Of a stretch of 64,000 bases of DNA, positions 16,418 to 25,440 are shown in pieces; position 1 is the first letter of the stretch; each line of letters starts with the position of its first letter. The notes beneath the pieces are model-generated. The model was given only the letters and a program-made list of their open reading frames with translations, was not told the origin of the DNA and made no database searches. The stretch covers positions 1 to 64,000 of the forward strand of contig NZ_RJAC01000016.1 in assembly GCF_003999975.1 (NCBI RefSeq), read 5' to 3'. This DNA comes from Actinoplanes solisilvae. Lineage in GTDB: Bacteria; Actinomycetota; Actinomycetes; Mycobacteriales; Micromonosporaceae. Position numbers and translations under genes: made by a program.

Positions 16418-16666
16418 ATGGCGAAATTCATGGACGTACACAGCGGGTTCTACGGGGTCACGCCGGCGCAGCTCAACGACGCGCACGACGCCGACCTCAA
16501 GATCGAGGACGACGAGGGGGTGCACTTCGAGCAGGCGTGGCTCGACCCGGAGGAGGGCAAGGTCTTCTGCCTGAGCACGGGGCCGAGCAAGGAGGCCGTG
16601 ATGCGCATCCACGAGCGGGCCGGCCACCCGACGACCGAGATCTACGAGATCACGGCCGAGGTCTGA
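16418..16666 (+). CDS. DUF4242 / SCO4226-like nickel-binding-type small protein
   Basis: An 82-residue protein starting MAKFMDVHSGFYG and containing the family hallmarks DEGVHFEQAWLDPEEGK, FCLSTGPSKEA and HERAGHP. It closely follows the pattern of the Streptomyces SCO4226 ferredoxin-fold protein, reported to bind nickel; His residues in the DVH, GVHFE and HERAGH segments are the likely ligands. The reading frame is open for 480 codons upstream as a shadow of the antisense LuxR gene. The ATG at 16418, with GAGGAA upstream, gives the family-like N-terminus. It overlaps the convergent pnuC gene by 25 bp at their 3' ends. Its physiological role is unknown. Confidence 0.85.
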   Translation: MAKFMDVHSGFYGVTPAQLNDAHDADLKIEDDEGVHFEQAWLDPEEGKVFCLSTGPSKEAVMRIHERAGHPTTEIYEITAEV

Positions 16667-17376
16667 GTGCCCGGGGCCGCCCGTCCGGCGGGTGGCCCCG
16701 GCTCCTCGCGGGAGATGCGAAGCCACACGACGAAGCCCCAGATCACGAAGACGGCGTAGACGGCGTAGAGGATCGCCGAGGGGTAGTAGCGGAAGTGCAG
16801 GAGCTCGGGGACGCCGACCAGGTCGACGGCGATCCAGCAGAGCCAGAACTCGACCCAGCCGCGCGCCAGGGCGTACGTGGCCAGCATCGACCCGACGAAG
16901 ATCCACGAGTCGGCCAGGTAGTACCACCAGGGGACGGGGAAGCCGGCGCCGACCGCGCGGAAGACGAAGAAGCACAGGACCACGCCGAACAGGGCCAGGC
17001 TGCCGTAGACCACGCGCTGCCGGAACGTCGCCCAGTGGGGGTTCACGGCCGCGCCGTCGTGGTTGCGGCGGCGGTTGCGGTTCCACCGCCACCAGCCGTA
17101 GACGCTGGCGATGACGAAGAAGACCTGGCGCGCGGCCTGGCCGAACAGCGGCGTGCCCTGGTCGTTGCCGATGGCCTGGCCGGCGAAGACCGTGAAGAGC
17201 AGCACGTTGCCGACGATGCCGACCGGCCAGGCCCAGACGCTGCGGCGCATGCCGAACAGCGCCGACCCGAGCCCGAAGACGTTGCCGACGATCTCGCGGT
17301 AGTAGATCGCCTGGTCGGCGGTTACCTGCCATTTGGCGGTGTAGAACATGAAGAGCAGATGGTCTAGCCAGGCCAC
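16642..17376 (-). CDS. pnuC: PnuC-family nicotinamide riboside transporter
   Basis: A 244-residue integral membrane protein with about seven hydrophobic segments, including WPVGIVGNVLLFTVF, VFFVIASVYGWWRW and FWLCWIAVDLVGVPELLHF. The aromatic-rich WWRW and Trp-Asp motifs are typical of PnuC transporters, which bring nicotinamide riboside or related vitamins across the membrane by facilitated diffusion. The GTG start at 17376 has TACGAT 5 nt upstream. The 3' end overlaps the small DUF4242 gene. It is divergent from corA, with 56 bp between starts. No NadR-like kinase is adjacent, so the exact substrate is uncertain. The NrtR-type regulator 35 kb away is a possible but unproven link through NAD metabolism. 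Confidence 0.8.
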   Translation of the reverse strand: MAWLDHLLFMFYTAKWQVTADQAIYYREIVGNVFGLGSALFGMRRSVWAWPVGIVGNVLLFTVFAGQAIGNDQGTPLFGQAARQVFFVIASVYGWWRWNRNRRRNHDGAAVNPHWATFRQRVVYGSLALFGVVLCFFVFRAVGAGFPVPWWYYLADSWIFVGSMLATYALARGWVEFWLCWIAVDLVGVPELLHFRYYPSAILYAVYAVFVIWGFVVWLRISREEPGPPAGRAAPGTQTSAVIS

Positions 17377-17381
17377 GACTC

Positions 17382-17387
17382 ATCGTA
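17382..17387 (-). promoter_or_regulatory. -10 box TACGAT for pnuC
   Basis: On the minus strand TACGAT is followed by 5 nt and the GTG start codon, without a ribosome-binding site. This fits a leaderless or nearly leaderless transcript. Confidence 0.4.
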
Positions 17388-17432
17388 TGGCGATGATCTC
17401 GACTGGGTAGTGCCGACGAGACGAGGGGCATA

Positions 17433-18455
17433 GTGGTGTCCGTGACATCGCCCGCGTCCTACCCCTTCTGCCCGACCGAGACCCGGCTCTACGAGAGCGG
17501 GAAGGTCATCGCCAAGGACTTCGGCTACGAGCAGGTCGCGAGCCTGCTCGACCAGCATCCCCAGGCGGTGCTCTGGCTCGACCTGTTCGACCCCGACACG
17601 GGCGACCTCGACGTGGTGGCCAAGCAGTTCCAGCTGCACCCCCTGGCGGTCGAGGACGCCGTGGCCGACCATGAACGGCCCAAGATCGACCGTTATCCCC
17701 ATCACGTGTTCCTCAACGTCTACGCCGTCGACATCGCGACCCGGGAATCGGTGACGCAGTTCGGCAAGACCGAGATCAGCGCGTTCGTCACGCCGCGCGC
17801 CCTCATCACCGTACGCAAGTCGCCGAGCGACACCACCCGGTTCGTCGGGCGCTGGGATTCCGAGACCGAGCTGGGCGCGGCCTCCGGCGGCGTGGGCTTC
17901 CTGCTCTACGGGCTGCTCGACGTGGTCGTCGACGGGCAGTACGCGGCCGTGCAGCGGCTCGACGCGGCGATGGACAAGATCGAGGACGTGCTGCTCGAGG
18001 AGGGTGGGGCACCCCGGGCCGTACGCCTGCGGGGTGTGCACCAGCGCAAGTTGCTGGCCGCGCTGCGCCGCGCCGTGGCCCCGATGCCCGAGCTGGTCAG
18101 CCAGGCGATGCGCTCGGACCTGGGCCTGGTCGACGAGAAGCTGCGCCCCTATTACCGCGACGTCGAGGACCACACCCAGCACACGGTCGACGAGGTCGAG
18201 CACCTGCGCGACCGCGTCGACGGGCTGCTGCAGGCCGACCTCGCCGAGCAGGGCAACGCGCTCAACGACACCACCCGCAAGCTGGCCGCGTGGGCCGCGA
18301 TCATCGCCGTGCCGACCGCGCTCACCGGCTACTTCGGCCAGAACCTGCCCTACCCCGGTTACGAGCAGATGTCGGGTTTCCTGGCCAGTTCGGTGCTCAT
18401 CGTGGTCATCTCCGTCGGCCTCTACTTCTACCTGAAGAAGCGCGGCTGGCTCTGA
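17433..18455 (+). CDS. corA: CorA-family divalent cation transporter
   Basis: A roughly 340-residue magnesium/cobalt channel-type transporter. It has a large N-terminal cytoplasmic alpha/beta domain, a long helix (residues about 165-270) and two C-terminal membrane helices. The pore-lining signature between the helices reads YFGQNLPYPG instead of the classical GMN, a GQN variant I believe is common in actinobacterial CorA-like proteins. The C-terminus YFYLKKRGWL carries the usual positive tail. Start codons at 17433, 17436 and 17442 are all possible; GAGGGG at 17423-17428 favours 17436. Function is inferred from the fold; the effect of Met-to-Gln in the filter on ion choice is unknown. Confidence 0.85.
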   Translation: MVSVTSPASYPFCPTETRLYESGKVIAKDFGYEQVASLLDQHPQAVLWLDLFDPDTGDLDVVAKQFQLHPLAVEDAVADHERPKIDRYPHHVFLNVYAVDIATRESVTQFGKTEISAFVTPRALITVRKSPSDTTRFVGRWDSETELGAASGGVGFLLYGLLDVVVDGQYAAVQRLDAAMDKIEDVLLEEGGAPRAVRLRGVHQRKLLAALRRAVAPMPELVSQAMRSDLGLVDEKLRPYYRDVEDHTQHTVDEVEHLRDRVDGLLQADLAEQGNALNDTTRKLAAWAAIIAVPTALTGYFGQNLPYPGYEQMSGFLASSVLIVVISVGLYFYLKKRGWL

Positions 18456-18521
18456 TATCCACAGGCCCCCCGTACGCCTTCCCGGTGGCGTAACCTCCGG
18501 AGATCTCACGGGGAGGTGTGG

Positions 18522-21500
18522 ATGTTCGCACTCGTCTGGGGGGCCGTTCGGACGCGCACGGCTCAGGTGCTGACCGTGCTGGTGCTCACCACACTGGCCG
18601 CCGCCGTGGCCGCCGCCGCGCCCTGGTTCGCCTACGCGAGCATCAACCGCGCCGCCGCCTCCGACGTGGCCGCCGCCCCGTCCGAGCAGCGCACGCTGTC
18701 GGTGCGCCAGATCGCCGACACCGACGGCGACCCCCAGGCCGCGATCGACCAGCACGAGTCGACGGTGCACGCCGTGCTGCCGCTGCCCGCGGCCGAACCC
18801 GTGAACGGGCTGGCGCTGCCGCTGACCGCGCCCTCCGGCGGCGAGGCGCCGACCATGTCGATCGCCTACCGTGAGGGTTTCTGCGATCACGTACGCCTCG
18901 ACGGCCCGTGCCCGGCCGCCCCGCGAGAGGCCGCGATCAGCGCCGCCGCGGCGCAGCAACTGCGTCTCGGGCGCGGCGACACGCTGACGTTGCGAGCCTC
19001 GCCGAACTCCGACCCGATCAACCTCGAGGTGGTCGCCCTCTTCGTCTACACCGATCAGGCCGGCCCCTACTGGAGCAATCCTCTCTTCGAAGCCGACAGC
19101 GGCGGGCTCGACCCGGCCTTCACCGCGCTCGACACGTTCAAGGCGAAGCTGCTCGGGGAACCGACGATCGCCTTCGACCTGAGCGTGCCCGACCAGCTGC
19201 TGCGCGGCGACGGCGGCTACGAGCTGGGCGCCGTGCTGCGGGAGGCGAGCGGCGAGCTCGGCTCGGGCGGGCTGCGCCTGGTCAACCTGACCGGCCCGTT
19301 GCTCGGCGCGATCGACCGCGACCGCACCGAGATCCGCCTCGGCGTCGTCGTTGCGATGGTGCAGACGCTGTTCCTCACCTGGTTCGCGATCGGCCTGGCC
19401 GGCCGCTACACCGGGCGTGACCGGCGCGGCGACGTCGCCCTGCTCAAACTGCGCGGCAGCACCCGGCTCGCGATGCTGCGCCTGGCCTGGGGGCAGCACC
19501 TGCTGCCGTTGACCGCCGGCGCGCTGATCGGCCTGCCGCTGGGCCATCTGCTGGCCCGGTGGCTCGCCGGGCCGGTCACCGCGGTGAGCCAGCAACGCGA
19601 GGCGCTGCTGCTCTCGCTCGCCGCCGTGGCCGCCGTGCTGCTCGGCGGCCTGATCGTGCTGGCCGCCGTCGAGGCGGTGGTGCTGCGCAAGCCGGTCGCC
19701 GACCTGCTGCGCCAGGTCGGTTCCGGGCGCGGCGACTGGCGGGCCGGCCTGACCGACCTGTTGCTGCTCGCGATCGCGATGGCGGCCATCTATCAGGCCC
19801 GGTCCAGCGCGCCCGACAGCGGGCTCGCCCTCGCCGCGCCCGCCCTGGTCGCCCTGGCGGTGGCGCTGCTGCTGGCCCGGCTGCTCGGCCGGGTGGCCGA
19901 TCGGGGCGGCAGCGCCGCGGTGCGCACCGGCCGGTTACGGCTCGGCCTCACCGCGGTGCAGGTGTCGCGCCAGCCGGGCAGCGACCGCGTGTTCGCGCTC
20001 ATCGTGGTGGCGGTCGCCCTTTTCGCCACCACCCTCGGCCTCGGTGTGGGCGACGCCCGCGCCCGCACCGACCGCAGCGCCGCCGAGCTGGGCGCCGACC
20101 GGGTGCTGACCGTGCAGGCGGCCAACCGCACCGCGCTGCTCGACGCCGTACGCCGGGCCGACCCGGAAGGCGACGAGGCGATGGCCGCCGCGGTCGACCG
20201 CACCAATTCGCCGCCGATGCTCGCGGTGGACAGTTCCCGGCTGGCCGCCGTGGCGCACTGGCGCCCCGGCTACGGCCCGGTCGGCCTGCTCGCCTCGGCG
20301 ACCGCCGAGAACCCCGGCCCGCCACCGGCACCCCTGATCACCGGTGACCGGCTCGCCGTCCGGGTGCGAGCCGAGGGCCGCTTCCCGGTCGCGCTCGCCC
20401 TCGCCCTGCAGAACGAGGCGACCGGTGCTCCGGTGCAGGTGCGCTTCGGCACGCTGGCGCCCGGCGAGCAGACCCGCACCGCGCCGGTCGAGGGCTGTGC
20501 CGAGGCGCCCGGCTGCCGGCTGCTGCGCTGGCAGTTCACCGGCCCGCCCGATTCCGGCGGCTACCATCCGCCCGCCTCGCCGGACAGCGCGATCGTGCTT
20601 CGCGGCCTGACCCAAGCCGGGCCGCCGGCCGACATCCTCGGTCCCGAGCAGCTCGGCGACATCGCCCGGTGGCGACCCGGCACGGCCGCCCTGGCCCTCG
20701 ACATCGCCGCCCGCGACGGCGCCCTGCGCGTCGGGGTCGACGCCAACGTCGTCGCCGGCGCCGACATCGGCACCCAGGTGTACGCCGTGGACAGCACCAT
20801 GCCCCCGTCGATCGTGCTGGCCGGGCCGCCGCCGAAGGACTGGCGCTTCGCCGATCCCACGCTGTTCACTCTCAGCGGCCAGCCGGTCCCCGCGCGGGTC
20901 GACGGCACCGCCGAGGTCCTGCCGGTGGTCGGCGCCTCCGGGGCGCTCGTCGACCTCGACACCGTGCGCCGCATCGCCGGCGACGCCAGCACCCCCGGCG
21001 AGTTCCAGGTGTGGCTGGCTCCCGGCGCCGGCGACCGGGTCGTGACGGCGCTGCGTCAGGCCGGCCTGACCGTCGTCGGGGAGGACACGATCGTCCGCCG
21101 CTCCGACCGGCTGGCCGAACAGGCGCCCTCGGCGATCGCCCGGTTCGGGCTGGTCGGCGGCGTGGTCGGACTGCTGCTCGCGGCCGCGACCGTTGCCGTG
21201 GCCGGCGCGGTCGACCGGCGCGCCCGCCTCGAGCAACTTCGGGCCCTGCGACTTCAGGGCCTGTCGCTGCGCGTGGCGCTCGGGACGGCGTACGCGGGAA
21301 CTCTGGTCTTGATCGTGGTGGGCCTGCTGGCCGGGCTGGTGGCCGCGGCCGTCGCCAACCCGCTGGCCCGGGTGGCCGTGCGCGGCTTCACCGACGGCTG
21401 GAACGTGCTGCCGCCGCCGAGCGCGCTGGGCTGGACGGCGCTGAGCCTGGCCGGCGCGGTCGGGCTCGGGCTGCTCGGCCTGGTCGGGTGGCTCTCGGTG

Positions 21501-21548
21501 CTGCCGCTGGTGCGCCGGCTGCGTGACGGCGGGGAGGCGGCCCGATGA
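18522..21548 (+). CDS. FtsX-like ABC transporter permease, large (1009 aa)
   Basis: A giant FtsX/MacB-type permease. An N-terminal membrane helix (about residues 8-30) is followed by an extracytoplasmic domain of roughly 230 residues. A central bundle of six helices around residues 265-500 encloses an FtsX domain. A second extracytoplasmic domain precedes three C-terminal helices ending in LRDGGEAAR. Two FtsX modules in one chain are typical of actinobacterial exporters or mechanotransmission systems. ATG 18522, with GGGAGG 5 nt upstream, is preferred over the in-frame GTG at 18516. A TAACCT -10 candidate lies at 18491-18496. It overlaps the next permease by ATGA, so the two likely form a heterodimer with the downstream ATPases. 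Cargo is unknown. Confidence 0.85.
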   Translation: MFALVWGAVRTRTAQVLTVLVLTTLAAAVAAAAPWFAYASINRAAASDVAAAPSEQRTLSVRQIADTDGDPQAAIDQHESTVHAVLPLPAAEPVNGLALPLTAPSGGEAPTMSIAYREGFCDHVRLDGPCPAAPREAAISAAAAQQLRLGRGDTLTLRASPNSDPINLEVVALFVYTDQAGPYWSNPLFEADSGGLDPAFTALDTFKAKLLGEPTIAFDLSVPDQLLRGDGGYELGAVLREASGELGSGGLRLVNLTGPLLGAIDRDRTEIRLGVVVAMVQTLFLTWFAIGLAGRYTGRDRRGDVALLKLRGSTRLAMLRLAWGQHLLPLTAGALIGLPLGHLLARWLAGPVTAVSQQREALLLSLAAVAAVLLGGLIVLAAVEAVVLRKPVADLLRQVGSGRGDWRAGLTDLLLLAIAMAAIYQARSSAPDSGLALAAPALVALAVALLLARLLGRVADRGGSAAVRTGRLRLGLTAVQVSRQPGSDRVFALIVVAVALFATTLGLGVGDARARTDRSAAELGADRVLTVQAANRTALLDAVRRADPEGDEAMAAAVDRTNSPPMLAVDSSRLAAVAHWRPGYGPVGLLASATAENPGPPPAPLITGDRLAVRVRAEGRFPVALALALQNEATGAPVQVRFGTLAPGEQTRTAPVEGCAEAPGCRLLRWQFTGPPDSGGYHPPASPDSAIVLRGLTQAGPPADILGPEQLGDIARWRPGTAALALDIAARDGALRVGVDANVVAGADIGTQVYAVDSTMPPSIVLAGPPPKDWRFADPTLFTLSGQPVPARVDGTAEVLPVVGASGALVDLDTVRRIAGDASTPGEFQVWLAPGAGDRVVTALRQAGLTVVGEDTIVRRSDRLAEQAPSAIARFGLVGGVVGLLLAAATVAVAGAVDRRARLEQLRALRLQGLSLRVALGTAYAGTLVLIVVGLLAGLVAAAVANPLARVAVRGFTDGWNVLPPPSALGWTALSLAGAVGLGLLGLVGWLSVLPLVRRLRDGGEAAR

Positions 21549-24544
21549 TGTCGCTGGTGCTCGCGATGATCTGGACCAGGCGCGGGCAGGCCGTCACGCT
21601 CGCCCTGCTGGCCCTGTTCGCGGTCGCCTCCGCGGTCGCGTCGCCGGCCTACCTGAGCGCGGTCGACCGGGCGATCGCCGCCGGTCAGGTCGCCGCCGCC
21701 GCGCCCGCCGAGCGCAGCCTGGTCATCGCCGGCACCCAGGACGCCCGGGTCGTCAGCGGCGCCCCCGACTTCGCCGGCGTCGGCGCCGCCCTGATCGAAC
21801 TGCCCGGCTTCACGTACGTCTACGGGTCGTCCTTCCCCGCCATCGGGCTGGAGAAGGAGAACAGCAACGCCAGCCGGCTGGTGTTCCGTCAGGACGTCTG
21901 CACCCACGTGCGGATCGTCGACGGGCGGTGCCTGGTCGGTGAGGACGACATCCTCGTCGGTGCGCGGACCGCCGCGCGGCTGGGCGTGTCGGCCGGCGAC
22001 GCGGTCCGCATGACGTTCGCGGCCTACCAGGACGACCCGGTCAACCCGCACTGGGAACCCGCCGGCATCCCCAAGCAGCTCCTCATCGCGGGCGTCTACG
22101 AGATTCCCGACCCGACCGACGTCTACTGGGGCACCCACGGCTATTTCGACGTGCGCCCCGGCCGCGGCCCGAGCGAGCCCGTCCTCACCGGCGCCACCAC
22201 CTTCACCACGATCGACCACGGGCTCACCGACCTGTCCATCGACGGCGTGGCCGGCCCCGCCGCGCTCGGCGTCGACGGCCTCGACGGGCTGCGGGCCGGA
22301 CTGCTCGCGCTGACCGGCAAGGCCACCGAGATCGGCCCCAACCTGCAGGTCGACACCGCTATCCCGGCCCTGCTCGACCGCATCGACTCGGGCCGCTCGG
22401 CCGCACACCTGCTGGTGCCGGTGCTGGCCGTCCCGCTGGTGCTGCTCGCCTGCTTCAGCATCTTCCTCGCGGTCGGCTACGGCACCCAGGGCCGCCAGCC
22501 CGAGCTGGCGATCGTCGCGCTGCGCGGGTCCCGCTGGTGGACGCGCTGGTGGCTGGCGACCGGCGAGAACCTCTTCGCGATCCTGGCCGGGGCGGTGGCC
22601 GGCTGCCTGGCCGGGCAACTGCTCGTCAACCTGGTGGCCGCGGCCCGGTTCCCCGGGGTCGGCGTCGACGCGGGCTGGTCCTCGCTGCGCTTCGCGCCGT
22701 TCGCCGCGCTCGCCGCCCTCGGCGCGGCCGTGCTGGCCCAGCGGCGCCAGTTGCTCAGCCCGGTCGCCACCCTGCTGCGCCGCAATCCGGTGACCGCCAA
22801 CGGCGCCCGCGCGCTCGCCGTCGAAGCCGTCGTCGTGCTGCTCGCCGTGGTCAGCGCGGTGCAGCTCATTCTCACCGGCGGCTCGCTCACCGGGGTCGGC
22901 CTGCTCGCCCCCGCGTTCGTCATGCTCGCCCTGGCCCTGCTGGCCGCCCGCGCCCTGCTGCCACTGGTCACCCGCTTCGCCACCCGGGCGCTCGCGGCCG
23001 GCCGGCTCGGGCCCGCGCTGGCCGGCTACCAGCTCTCCCGCCGCCCCGGCGCCCAGCGGCTGTTCGCGCTGCTGGTCGCGACCGTCGCCGTGGCCGGCTA
23101 CGCCGCCTGCGGAATAGACGTGGCCGCCCGAGGCCGGGTCGTGCAGTCCGGCCTGGGTGTCGGCGCGGCCCGGGTGCTCGAGGTCGAGCCCGTGCACCGC
23201 AGCCGGCTGCTGCACGCCGTGCGCACGGTCGACCCGGACGGCCGCTTCGCGATGGCGACGGCCCGGCTGCGCAACAGCACCGGCCGCGAGCCGCTGGGCC
23301 TGGCCGCCGACACGACCCGCCTGGCCGCCGTGGCCACCTGGCCCGGTGGCGGACCGTCAGCCGCCGAGATCGCGCGCGACCTGCGTCCCCCGGCGCCCGA
23401 GCCGATCACGATCGACGGCGACGACCTGACGATCAAAGCGAGTGGGCACGGCGTCGTAGCGGCCAAGCAACTGCGGCTCAACGTGTCGGTGTCGTCGCTG
23501 ACCGGCCTGGGCGACGCGGTCGTCGGCCTCGGCAACCTCGTCGAAGGGGAGTGGACGTACCGGCAGCGCGTCGACACGTGCGCGAAAGGCTGCCGCATCA
23601 ACGGGATTCAGCTCGCCGTCAACGGCAACGTGGTCGGCGTGACCGGCGGGCTGACGATCCACAGCATCGGCGGCGGCACCGCGGGCGACTCGGCCACGCT
23701 CGACGTCGGTCGCTGGCGGATGCCCCGGCACGGCAAGATCGGCGCGACGCCGGACGGCCCGCGCATCGATGTGGACGCTTCCGGCGGGCTCCCCGAAGGC
23801 GCCTGGGTCCAGCCCGGCGACACGCCCTATCCGCTGCCCGTCGCGTACGCCGGTCAGGCCCCGGCGGCCGAGGTGCTGACCGGTCTCGACGGCTACCCGA
23901 TGGACGTGGCCGGTCGCGCCGAGGTGCCCGCCGTGCCCCGTCTCGGCGTGAACGCCAGCCTGGTCGACCTCGAATACGCCGGACGGGTCGCCGTCGACGC
24001 GGCCCCGGCCCTGCTGCCCGAGGTGTGGCTCAACGACCGCGCCCCGGCCGACATCGTCGAACAACTCACCGCGCAGGGCCTCACCGTCGTGGCCGACACC
24101 CGAGCCCAGCAGGTGCGCCGCCAGCTCGACGAGCAGGGCCCGGCCCTGTCGCTCTGGTTCCACCTGCTCGCCGGCGCGCTGGCCGTGCTGCTCGGCGCGT
24201 TCGCCCTGGTGCTGGCGGCCGCGGTCGACCGGGAGCGGCGCGTCGAAGACCTGTCGGCGCTGCGTGTGCAGGGCCTGCCCCGGCCGACGACGAGCCGGGC
24301 CACGTCATGGACCTATCCCGCGCTGGTCGGCATCGCCGCGCTGGTCGGCATGCTCACCGCGCTGGCGGGCTGGGCCGTGACCGGCTGGGCTCTGCCGCTG
24401 GCCGGGGTGGACGAGGTCGCGCTGCCCCTGCCGTCGTGGCCGCGCGTGCTGGTGCTGGCCGGTGCCACCGCCGTCGTTCTGGTGCTGCTCGCCGCCGTCG
24501 CCCTGGCCACCGGCCGCGACCTGCGCCGCCGGATCAAGCCATGA
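21545..24544 (+). CDS. FtsX-like ABC transporter permease, large (999 aa)
   Basis: The partner of the preceding permease, co-translated through a 4-bp overlap (ATGA; a second ATG at 21548 is also possible). It has the same plan: an N-terminal helix (LALLALFAVASAVASPAYL), a first outside domain, a central set of helices beginning near LLVPVLAVPLVLLACFSIFL, a second outside domain with two cysteines (TCAKGC), and three C-terminal helices. The outside domains show little obvious similarity to those of the partner, which suggests each makes a distinct half of a periplasmic-side surface. An ATPase gene follows 56 bp downstream. Transport substrate or signalling role is unknown. Confidence 0.85.
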   Translation: MMSLVLAMIWTRRGQAVTLALLALFAVASAVASPAYLSAVDRAIAAGQVAAAAPAERSLVIAGTQDARVVSGAPDFAGVGAALIELPGFTYVYGSSFPAIGLEKENSNASRLVFRQDVCTHVRIVDGRCLVGEDDILVGARTAARLGVSAGDAVRMTFAAYQDDPVNPHWEPAGIPKQLLIAGVYEIPDPTDVYWGTHGYFDVRPGRGPSEPVLTGATTFTTIDHGLTDLSIDGVAGPAALGVDGLDGLRAGLLALTGKATEIGPNLQVDTAIPALLDRIDSGRSAAHLLVPVLAVPLVLLACFSIFLAVGYGTQGRQPELAIVALRGSRWWTRWWLATGENLFAILAGAVAGCLAGQLLVNLVAAARFPGVGVDAGWSSLRFAPFAALAALGAAVLAQRRQLLSPVATLLRRNPVTANGARALAVEAVVVLLAVVSAVQLILTGGSLTGVGLLAPAFVMLALALLAARALLPLVTRFATRALAAGRLGPALAGYQLSRRPGAQRLFALLVATVAVAGYAACGIDVAARGRVVQSGLGVGAARVLEVEPVHRSRLLHAVRTVDPDGRFAMATARLRNSTGREPLGLAADTTRLAAVATWPGGGPSAAEIARDLRPPAPEPITIDGDDLTIKASGHGVVAAKQLRLNVSVSSLTGLGDAVVGLGNLVEGEWTYRQRVDTCAKGCRINGIQLAVNGNVVGVTGGLTIHSIGGGTAGDSATLDVGRWRMPRHGKIGATPDGPRIDVDASGGLPEGAWVQPGDTPYPLPVAYAGQAPAAEVLTGLDGYPMDVAGRAEVPAVPRLGVNASLVDLEYAGRVAVDAAPALLPEVWLNDRAPADIVEQLTAQGLTVVADTRAQQVRRQLDEQGPALSLWFHLLAGALAVLLGAFALVLAAAVDRERRVEDLSALRVQGLPRPTTSRATSWTYPALVGIAALVGMLTALAGWAVTGWALPLAGVDEVALPLPSWPRVLVLAGATAVVLVLLAAVALATGRDLRRRIKP

Positions 24545-24600
24545 CCCCCCTTCTCACCTACCATCAGCCGCGCGGCACATCGATTCCTGGAGGACGGATC

Positions 24601-25254
24601 ATGAAGACGCTCAGCGTCGTGGAGGCGGACCTCGCCTGGGACAGCGACAACGTCGTGCTGCGCGGGGTCTCGGTCGAGGCGCGGCCCGGCGAGATCCTCG
24701 CGATCACGGGCACCTCGGGTGCCGGGAAGACCACGCTGCTCAGCGCGATGTCCGGACTGCTGAGCCCGGCGAGCGGGCGGGTGCTGGTCGACGGTGAACA
24801 GCTTGCCGACCGCGACCATGCCGTCAAGCTCGGCGTGGTGCTGATCCCGCAGGACAACGGGCTGGCCGCGATCCTGACGGCGGCCGAGAACATCTCCGTC
24901 GCGGTCATCGCCACCGGGGGGACGGCCGCCGAGGCGCGGCGGCGTACGGCTGAGGCGCTGGAACCGCTGGGGCTCTCGGGGCAGGCCAACCAGCTCATCG
25001 AGGAGCTTTCGGGCGGGCAGCAGCAGCGTACGGCGATCGCGCGCGGGCTGGCCCTGCAGGGCGACGTCCTGCTGGCCGACGAGATCACCAGCGAGCTGGA
25101 CGCGGCCAACCGGCAGCGGGTCATGGAACTGCTGCGGGCCGAGGCCGAGCGGGGGGCGGCGGTCGTCTTCGCCACCCACGACCCCGAGGCCGCCGCCGCG
25201 TGCGACCGCGAACTGCACCTCGGCGACGGCGAGGCGACCTGGGCCCGCGCCTGA
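24601..25254 (+). CDS. ABC transporter ATP-binding protein of the FtsX-like system
   Basis: A 217-residue LolD/MacB-type ATPase. Walker A is GTSGAGKT and the signature is LSGGQQQR. Walker B is VLLADEIT, with Ile-Thr where Pro-Thr is usual, and the switch histidine is in FATHDPE. The Q-loop segment is LIPQDNGLAAI. The ATG is preceded by GGAGG at good distance. It follows the two permeases in the same direction and should energise them. It lacks an obvious D-loop SALD sequence, having SELDAAN instead, which is within normal variation. A second, opposed ATPase gene lies 186 bp downstream, separated by a 36-bp repeat array. Confidence 0.92.
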   Translation: MKTLSVVEADLAWDSDNVVLRGVSVEARPGEILAITGTSGAGKTTLLSAMSGLLSPASGRVLVDGEQLADRDHAVKLGVVLIPQDNGLAAILTAAENISVAVIATGGTAAEARRRTAEALEPLGLSGQANQLIEELSGGQQQRTAIARGLALQGDVLLADEITSELDAANRQRVMELLRAEAERGAAVVFATHDPEAAAACDRELHLGDGEATWARA

Positions 25255-25282
25255 TGGCGTGCCCGGCGTCGGCCGTCGTACC

Positions 25283-25440
25283 GCCGCCGGGCTACGTGAA
25301 CGTGACGTGCCGGTCTTGCTGTCGCCGCTGGGCTGCGTGACGGGCCGGCTTTGCCGTTGCCGCCGGGCTGCGTGACGCGCCTGGCTTTGCTGTCGCCGCC
25401 GGGCTGCGTGACGTGCCTGGCTTTGCTGTCGCCGCCGGGC
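25283..25440. repeat. 36-bp tandem repeat array between convergent ATPase genes
   Basis: Units begin at 25283 (degenerate), 25324, 25359 and 25395, and a partial unit begins at 25431. The last two full copies differ at one position. The unit starts GCCGCCGGGCTGCGTGACG and ends GGCTTTGCTGTC. Copies are directly adjacent without spacers. The array ends exactly at the stop codon of the minus-strand ATPase gene. Confidence 0.85.

Noticed and set aside
17364..19595. 743-codon minus-strand frame across corA and the first FtsX permease
   Set aside because: It spans two real plus-strand genes and has no recognisable domain.
25283..25440. Possible CRISPR array
   Set aside because: The 36-bp units are directly adjacent, with no unique spacers and no cas genes.
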